Part shown: one piece after another, positions 41,724 to 48,119 of the stretch
Position numbering within the stretch: position 1 is the first letter of the stretch
Layout of the letters: every line of letters begins with the position of its first letter
From: Pseudomonas gingeri
Lineage (GTDB): Bacteria > Pseudomonadota > Gammaproteobacteria > Pseudomonadales > Pseudomonadaceae
Direction: 5' to 3'
Length of the DNA stretch: 48,119 bases
NCBI RefSeq assembly: GCF_013385635.1
Contig: NZ_JACAPR010000003.1
Coordinates: forward strand, 1-48,119
Notes under the pieces: generated by a model
The model's database searches: none
What the model was told of the DNA's origin: nothing
Seen by the model: only the letters and a program-made list of their open reading frames with translations
Position numbers and translations under genes: made by a program

Positions 41724-43058
41724 TCAATCGACCAGTTTCGGAATCTTGCGCGGAGCCATGAAGTACAGCCAGGTCAGTGCCAGGAAGTACATTGCCGGAA
41801 TCAGCGTGAACAGCACCGCGTAGTTGTTGTTCGTGGTGGTCAGGATATAGCCCACCAGCTGGGTCATGAACATGCCGCCGATGGCCGCGCACATGCCGCC
41901 GAAGCCGAACACCGTGCTCATCATGTGCTTGGGGGTGTAGTCCATCACCAGGCTCCAGATGTTCGCCGTCCAGGCCTGGTGCGCGCCGATGGCCAGGGAG
42001 ATAGCGCCCACGGCGACCCACAGGTGGCTGGAGCCGGCTGCCATCACCACGCCGATGATGCAGCAGGCGAACAGCAGCATCGACAGCAGGCGGGCACGGA
42101 TCGGGTTGATCCCGCGGCCGATCAGGAACGACGAGAGAATGCCGCCGCCGACGCTGCCGAAGTCGGCGGTCAGGTAGATGATGATCAGCGGGATGCCCAT
42201 CTGCGTCACGCTGATGCCCAGGTTGTACTGCTGGTTGAGGAACGGCGGCAGCCAGTACAGGTAGAACCAGAACACCGGCGCGGTGAGCGAGTAGGCCAGG
42301 GCGAAGGCCCAGGTGCCGCGCATGCGCAGGATCCGCGAGAAGGGCACGGCGGGTTGCGTCGGTTCGACTTCCTTCTGGATATACGCCAGTTCCGCCGGTT
42401 TCACCGACGGATGATCTTCCGGGTTGAAGTACTTCAGGCCCCAGAACAGCAGCCAGATCCCGCCCAGCGCCGCCATGCACAGGAACGCCGCCTGCCAGCC
42501 CCAGACCTGCAGGACCAGGGGCAACAGCATTGGCGTGAACATCGCACCGACATTGGTCCCGGCATTGAAGATACCGGTGGCCACCGCCCGTTCGCCGGCG
42601 GGGAACCACAGGCGGGTGGTTTTCACGCAGGCCGGATAGTTGGCGGCTTCGGTCAGGCCGAGGATGAAGCGGCAGATCATGAAGCCCGCCGCCGAGGTCG
42701 CCAGGCCGTGGGCGCCGGTTGCCAGGCTCCACAGCAGCACGGCGAAGAAGAACACCCGCTTCACGCCGACCTTGTCGATCAACCGCCCTTGCAGGACGAA
42801 ACCGACGGCGTAGCCGACCTGGAACCAGAAGTTGATGTTGGCATAGTCCATCGCCGTCCAGCTCATTTCCTTGGCGAGGATGGGCTGCATGACGCCCAGG
42901 GCGGCGCGGTCGATGTAGTTCAGGGTGGTGGCGAAGAACACCAGGGCCAGCATGCCCCAGCGGGTCGTGCCGACGGCCATGGCGCCGCGGATCTTGTCGG
43001 CGATACCGCCGCGGGCGCTGCCCTGGGTGGCAGGGGAGCTTTGTGAAGTCGAGAGCAT
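41724..43058 (-). CDS. MFS transporter of the anion:cation symporter type
   Basis: A 444-residue major facilitator with 12 predicted helices. It has the ACS-family features: NYIDRAALGVMQPILAKEM in helix I and its loop, GRLIDKVGVKRVF after helix II, and FNAGTNVGAMFTP in helix V. ACS proteins carry sugar acids and aromatic acids. It is divergent from quiC1 and close to pcaHG, so a quinate/shikimate/dehydroshikimate or related importer is likely (inference); the arrangement resembles PA0241-PA0243 of P. aeruginosa as I recall it. Confidence 0.88.
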   Translation of the reverse strand: MLSTSQSSPATQGSARGGIADKIRGAMAVGTTRWGMLALVFFATTLNYIDRAALGVMQPILAKEMSWTAMDYANINFWFQVGYAVGFVLQGRLIDKVGVKRVFFFAVLLWSLATGAHGLATSAAGFMICRFILGLTEAANYPACVKTTRLWFPAGERAVATGIFNAGTNVGAMFTPMLLPLVLQVWGWQAAFLCMAALGGIWLLFWGLKYFNPEDHPSVKPAELAYIQKEVEPTQPAVPFSRILRMRGTWAFALAYSLTAPVFWFYLYWLPPFLNQQYNLGISVTQMGIPLIIIYLTADFGSVGGGILSSFLIGRGINPIRARLLSMLLFACCIIGVVMAAGSSHLWVAVGAISLAIGAHQAWTANIWSLVMDYTPKHMMSTVFGFGGMCAAIGGMFMTQLVGYILTTTNNNYAVLFTLIPAMYFLALTWLYFMAPRKIPKLVD

Positions 43059-43198
43059 GAGCGATTACCCGTTTCTTGGAATTGTCTGGGTGGGTTTCTG
43101 CAGTATTTGAAGCTTTGCCTTGGCCTGGACGATGGTGCGCAGTGAGCAAAAAACCGTCAATTCGCCGTGGGCCTTTGTGGTCGATAATCGCACACAAA

Positions 43199-43212
43199 AC
43201 TAACCAGTTCGT
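43199..43212. promoter_or_regulatory. Candidate TetR-type operator
   Basis: ACTAACCAGTTCGT: half sites ACnAAC and GTTnGT around a CA centre (12 of 14 positions symmetrical including the centre as neutral). It lies in the divergent region that the TetR gene downstream of quiC1 may control. Confidence 0.4.
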
Positions 43213-43284
43213 ACACTTTGATTGCTGTCCGGCTTCCTCTGCCTCAATAATCAATCCGGTTGCCTGAGGGCGATGGGATTCCCC

Positions 43285-43356
43285 TGTGGGAGCGGGCTTG
43301 CCCGCGAAGCTTCTAGCGATCCCAGGGTCCCCTTCGCGGGCAAGCCCGCTCCCACA
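43285..43356. repeat. REPIN, family B, in a divergent promoter region
   Basis: TGTGGGAGCGGGCTTGCCCG at the left and the perfect inverse at the right, 72 nt in all. Confidence 0.92.
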
Positions 43357-43425
43357 ACTGCCCCGGCTTCTGTTGTTGTGGCTGGAACGTTACTCAACAA
43401 AAACACCACCGCCAGGAGTCCACTT

Positions 43426-45336
<1,911 letters not shown>

Positions 45337-45441
45337 CTCCGTGGGGTGCGGGAGATGGGTATTGGCCTGTCTGCCCGCTTCCTTCGCCGTGGGACGCAGC
45401 CCATAATCGCCAGCATCTGCTGAAAAGGCCGTGAACCCGGA

Positions 45442-46131
45442 ATGACCATGACTTCAGAACTTCCCGCCGCGCCTGACGTGTCCTTGACCGTACCCGCCGC
45501 CGCGCCGCGCAAGAGTCGCAAGAACAATCCAGAGAAGACCCGCGAGAACATCCTCCAGGAAGCGATTGTCGAGTTCGTCCAGCAGGGGCTTTCCGGTGCG
45601 CGGGTCGACGCGATCGCCGAGCGGACCCACACCTCGAAACGGATGATCTATTACTACTTCGGCAGCAAGGAGCAGCTCTACGTCGAGGTGCTGGAGAAAC
45701 TCTACGGCGAGATTCGCAGCACCGAGAGTCGCCTGCACCTGACGGAACTGGAACCGCGCGAGGCGATTCGGCGGATGGTCGAGTTCACCTTCGACCACCA
45801 CGACCGCAATGTCGATTTCGTGCGGATCGTCAGCATCGAAAACATCCACAAGGGCGAGTACGTCAAGCAGTCCCGGGCGATCCGCTCGATGAACGTGACC
45901 ATCCTCGGCGCGCTGGGCGAGATCCTGCAACGGGGCGCGCAGCAGGGACTGTTCCGCAGCGGCCTGGACCCGCTGGACGTGCATCTGCTGGTGAGTTCGT
46001 TCTGTTTCTACCGGGTCTCGAACCGCCATACCATCGGTGAGATCTTCCAGATCGACTTGCCGGACGAGCAGATCAAGGCGCGGCATCGGGAGATGATCTG
46101 CGAGTCGGTGTTGAGGTATCTGCAGGCGTGA
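45442..46131 (+). CDS. TetR/AcrR family regulator
   Basis: A 229-residue TetR-type regulator. A disordered N-terminus (1-30) precedes the HTH (EKTRENILQEAIVEFVQQGLSG... TSKRMIYYYFGSKEQLYVEVLE), and a TetR_C ligand domain follows. It lies 105 nt after quiC1 on the same strand and probably controls quiC1 and the divergent transporter; dehydroshikimate or a related acid would be the ligand (inference). An in-frame ATG at 45448 (MTSELP) has a better-spaced GGA and may be the true start. Confidence 0.88.
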   Translation: MTMTSELPAAPDVSLTVPAAAPRKSRKNNPEKTRENILQEAIVEFVQQGLSGARVDAIAERTHTSKRMIYYYFGSKEQLYVEVLEKLYGEIRSTESRLHLTELEPREAIRRMVEFTFDHHDRNVDFVRIVSIENIHKGEYVKQSRAIRSMNVTILGALGEILQRGAQQGLFRSGLDPLDVHLLVSSFCFYRVSNRHTIGEIFQIDLPDEQIKARHREMICESVLRYLQA

Positions 46132-46197
46132 TCGATTGTCCGGGGACGGGCGCTGCCATGCCTGTTGTCCGATTTTACCGCAGTAGAATCAACGGAG

Positions 46198-46244
46198 TGC
46201 TATTATTCTGGCAGTTATCTTCAGGAAGTGAAGGAATAATAGCA
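46198..46244 (+). promoter_or_regulatory. Inverted repeat upstream of hipB, likely autoregulatory operator
   Basis: Perfect 11-bp arms TGCTATTATTC (46198-46208) and GAATAATAGCA (46234-46244), separated by 25 nt with an inner CTTC/GAAG pair (46219-46222, 46230-46233). The right side carries the Shine-Dalgarno AAGGA (46231-46235); the hipB ATG is at 46247. HipB proteins repress their own operons through upstream palindromes. Confidence 0.65.
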
Positions 46245-46246
46245 TC

Positions 46247-46765
46247 ATGGCCAAGAAGACTGCGCCGCTGCTACCGGCCACCAGCCAATTGCTCGCTGAT
46301 CTTGGGGAGCGGCTCAAGCTTGCCCGTCTACGTCGCAAGCTGACCGCCAAGCAGGTTGCCGAGCGCGCCGGAATGTCCCTGATGACCTTGCGCTCCCTGG
46401 AGTCGGGCGGCGCGGGAGTGACGATAGGGGCTTACCTCTCGGTGATGCAGGTACTTGGGCTGGAAAAGGATCTGGTCAAGGTTGCCGCCGCCGATGAAGT
46501 CGGCCGCCATCTGCAGGATGCCCAGCTTGTCCGGCCAGCCCGCTCGGGAAGCAGGAGCGGACGTGCCCCGTCCTCCCTGGTAGCCCCGGGGCAGCCGGTC
46601 GACCCGATGGGGGGGGCCGTCCAGGAGTCCGCCCCCGATTACCCGATAGATCCCCCGGTTGAATTCTCCAGCAATACACAAGCGCTATCCCAATTGGTGT
46701 CGCAGAAGCTATCCAGCATGTTGGCGAAGAGACCAAAGCGCAAACCTGCGACAGGTGACGAATGA
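46247..46765 (+). CDS. hipB: HipB-type antitoxin, XRE family
   Basis: A 172-residue XRE helix-turn-helix protein, the presumed antitoxin of the HipA kinase. The HTH is at about 17-75 ([20 protein letters not shown], then [29 protein letters not shown]). The remaining ~90 residues form a long Ser/Pro/Arg-rich and probably disordered tail. E. coli HipB has only 88 residues, so the tail is unusual. The stop overlaps the hipA start (ATGA). Confidence 0.87.
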   Translation: MAKKTAPLLPATSQLLADLGERLKLARLRRKLTAKQVAERAGMSLMTLRSLESGGAGVTIGAYLSVMQVLGLEKDLVKVAAADEVGRHLQDAQLVRPARSGSRSGRAPSSLVAPGQPVDPMGGAVQESAPDYPIDPPVEFSSNTQALSQLVSQKLSSMLAKRPKRKPATGDE

Positions 46766-48048
46766 CTGAGATTGCGGTGTATGCCGATTGGGAAGGGCTG
46801 GGGGGACCCCGACGCCTGGGCATGTTGCACGTCAGGAGAGCTCGGGCTGCCGATGTGTTCGAGTTTGAGTATGACTCCGGGGCACTGAAGGATCCCGGAT
46901 TGAGTAGCACCCCACTGGATCCTCGTATCGGGCTCTTCGAGGGTGCTCAGTACCCTGGACAGCATCAGAGCCGGTTTGGCGTATTTGCCGACTCGAGTCC
47001 TGATCGTTGGGGGCAACTGCTGATGAAGCGCCGCCTGGAACGGGATATCCGCGAAGGGCTGGTTCCCAGGGGGAGCAAGCTTCACGAGTCGGATTTTCTG
47101 CTGGGCGTCCACGATCTTTATCGCGTGGGAGCCATTCGCTACAGGCTCAATGACGAAGGTGGGTTTCTGGATGATCGCGATGGCGTCGCCGCTCCGCCTT
47201 TCGTGGAGTTGCGGGCCCTGGAGCGGGCCAGCCGTGCGCTGGAAAGCGATCCGGACAACACCTCGCCCGACGGGCGCGACTGGTTGAGAATGTTGATTGC
47301 GCCAGGAGGCTCCCTGGGCGGCGCCAGGCCGAAAGCGAGTGTCGTCGATGATAGCGGGCATCTGTGGATCGCCAAGTTTCCGAGCGTGCGTGACGATTAT
47401 GACGTCGGTGGCTGGGAGATGGTGGTCAACGCCCTCGGCAACAGTTGTGGGCTGCGGGTGGCAAGCGGCATGGCCCATCGTTTCGCCAGCGATCATCACT
47501 GTTTCATGGTCAAGCGTTTTGACCGGACGGAGGCGGGAGGGCGGCTGCATTTTGCTTCGGCCATGACCCTGACCGATCGGATTGATGGCGATGACGCATC
47601 CGTGGGCGCGAGCTATCTGGAGTTGGCAGAGGTGTTGATACGGCAAGGGGCGCAAACGAACGCGGATCTGCGGGAACTGTGGTCGCGTATTGTCTTCAAC
47701 CTCCTGGTGTCCAACACGGACGATCACTTGCTTAACCATGGCTTCATCCTTGAGCCGGGTCGAGGTTGGCGGTTGTCCGCGGCCTACGACCTGAACCCGG
47801 TTGCGCATGCCGATGGCTTGAAACTCAATATCACCGATGCGGACAATGCCCTGGACCTTGAACTTGCTCGGGAAGTCGCCGGATATTTCCGGGTACGGCG
47901 CGCGGAGGCCGACGAAATCATCGCGGACTTTCAGGAAGTGGTCAGGCAGTGGCCGACGGTGGCGGACGCGCTGGGACTGTCGAGACGCGAGCAAGAGAGC
48001 ATGGCACCAGCGTTCCGGTTATCGGCGGGCCCGGGATCCGGTGCCTGA
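46762..48048 (+). CDS. hipA: HipA-type serine/threonine kinase toxin
   Basis: A 428-residue HipA kinase; E. coli HipA phosphorylates glutamyl-tRNA synthetase and causes persistence. The phosphoacceptor/P-loop segment is [17 protein letters not shown] near residue 180. The ATP-site Lys is in LWIAKFPS, the catalytic Asp in [15 protein letters not shown] near residue 320 and the DFG-like Asp in [12 protein letters not shown]. The N-terminal HipA region ([26 protein letters not shown]) is complete, so the kinase looks intact. Translation is coupled to hipB. The target is unknown. Confidence 0.93.
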   Translation: MTEIAVYADWEGLGGPRRLGMLHVRRARAADVFEFEYDSGALKDPGLSSTPLDPRIGLFEGAQYPGQHQSRFGVFADSSPDRWGQLLMKRRLERDIREGLVPRGSKLHESDFLLGVHDLYRVGAIRYRLNDEGGFLDDRDGVAAPPFVELRALERASRALESDPDNTSPDGRDWLRMLIAPGGSLGGARPKASVVDDSGHLWIAKFPSVRDDYDVGGWEMVVNALGNSCGLRVASGMAHRFASDHHCFMVKRFDRTEAGGRLHFASAMTLTDRIDGDDASVGASYLELAEVLIRQGAQTNADLRELWSRIVFNLLVSNTDDHLLNHGFILEPGRGWRLSAAYDLNPVAHADGLKLNITDADNALDLELAREVAGYFRVRRAEADEIIADFQEVVRQWPTVADALGLSRREQESMAPAFRLSAGPGSGA

Positions 48049-48104
48049 GCTTCCCTGGCTTGCAGCGTCGGGCTGGCCTGTGTTGGACTTTCTGACCCAT
48101 AAGG

Positions 48105-48118
48105 CTCACCGGGGTGAG
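48105..48118 (+). terminator. Possible terminator stem after hipA, cut by the window edge
   Basis: CTCACC-GG-GGTGAG hairpin 57 nt after the hipA stop. The expected T tract lies outside the window. Confidence 0.35.
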
Positions 48119-48119
48119 T

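Larger units (their letters stand above)
43059..43425. other. Divergent control region between the MFS gene and quiC1
   Basis: A 367-nt region with no gene. It holds a TetR-like palindrome at 43199-43212 and a REPIN at 43285-43356. I see no convincing -35/-10 pair on either strand. Confidence 0.6.

Noticed and set aside
41673..43046. A 457-codon open frame antisense to the MFS gene
   Set aside because: His/Gln/Asp-rich shadow translation of a clear 12-helix transporter.
5772..43356. CRISPR array
   Set aside because: The repeats are dispersed palindromes between genes, not direct repeats with regular spacers, and no cas genes are present.

Overview
The window is chromosomal DNA of a fluorescent Pseudomonas (P. 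fluorescens complex is my inference). The evidence is high GC with typical Pseudomonas codon use, gene order that I recall from the P. aeruginosa PA3984-PA3942 region (lnt-corC-ybeY-phoH-miaB, hemL-thiE-thiD, ladS, amn, rluE, hrpB, rhlE, tesB), and two dispersed palindromic repeat families common in this genus. There are no rRNA or tRNA genes, no CRISPR array, no insertion sequence and no complete prophage.

Layout. 1-5.3 kb (minus strand): miaB, phoH-like, ybeY, corC and lnt, a compact operon for tRNA modification, ribosome maturation and lipoprotein acylation. 5.4-9.5 kb: a DUF1820 gene, a Sel1-repeat protein, and the thiD-thiE-hemL run for thiamine and tetrapyrrole synthesis, which ends at a clear intrinsic terminator. 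9.8-16.7 kb: the hybrid kinase LadS (Gac/Rsm control), an AidB-like acyl-CoA dehydrogenase, AMP nucleosidase, RluE and a small DUF2788 membrane protein. 16.9-25.9 kb: an Lrp/AsnC regulator, an unexplained terminator-ended unit, a secreted Pro/Gln/Asn-rich protein, a cation efflux pump, a lipoprotein, HrpB, an EEP-fold hydrolase, a YciC-like membrane protein and a DUF2076 protein. 26.1-27.4 kb: a NYN-domain protein and a DnaQ-like exonuclease.

27.5-29.1 kb looks like a small accessory islet. It holds a structured RNA element resembling phage C4 antisense RNA, a stand-alone Bro-N (antirepressor-type) gene, and a Phd/RelE toxin-antitoxin pair with a palindromic operator at its start codon. 29.2-38.9 kb returns to core genes: an Lrp/EamA pair, RhlE, a flavoprotein, a histone-deacetylase-like enzyme divergent from a GNAT acetyltransferase, TesB with a HAD phosphatase, an alpha/beta hydrolase and a zinc metallopeptidase. 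Three perfect DnaA boxes and two near matches cluster at 33.0-33.7 kb.

39.1-46.1 kb is an aromatic-acid catabolic cluster: pcaQ with pcaHG (protocatechuate ring cleavage), an MFS transporter, quiC1 (3-dehydroshikimate to protocatechuate) and a TetR regulator. Together these would import a quinate/shikimate-type substrate, convert it to protocatechuate and cleave it. A consensus PcaQ box overlaps the pcaQ stop codon, and a TetR-like palindrome lies between the transporter gene and quiC1. The window closes with a hipBA toxin-antitoxin operon preceded by an 11-bp inverted repeat. Most gene 3' ends carry a repeat of one of the two palindromic families, including one REP embedded inside a copy of the other family.
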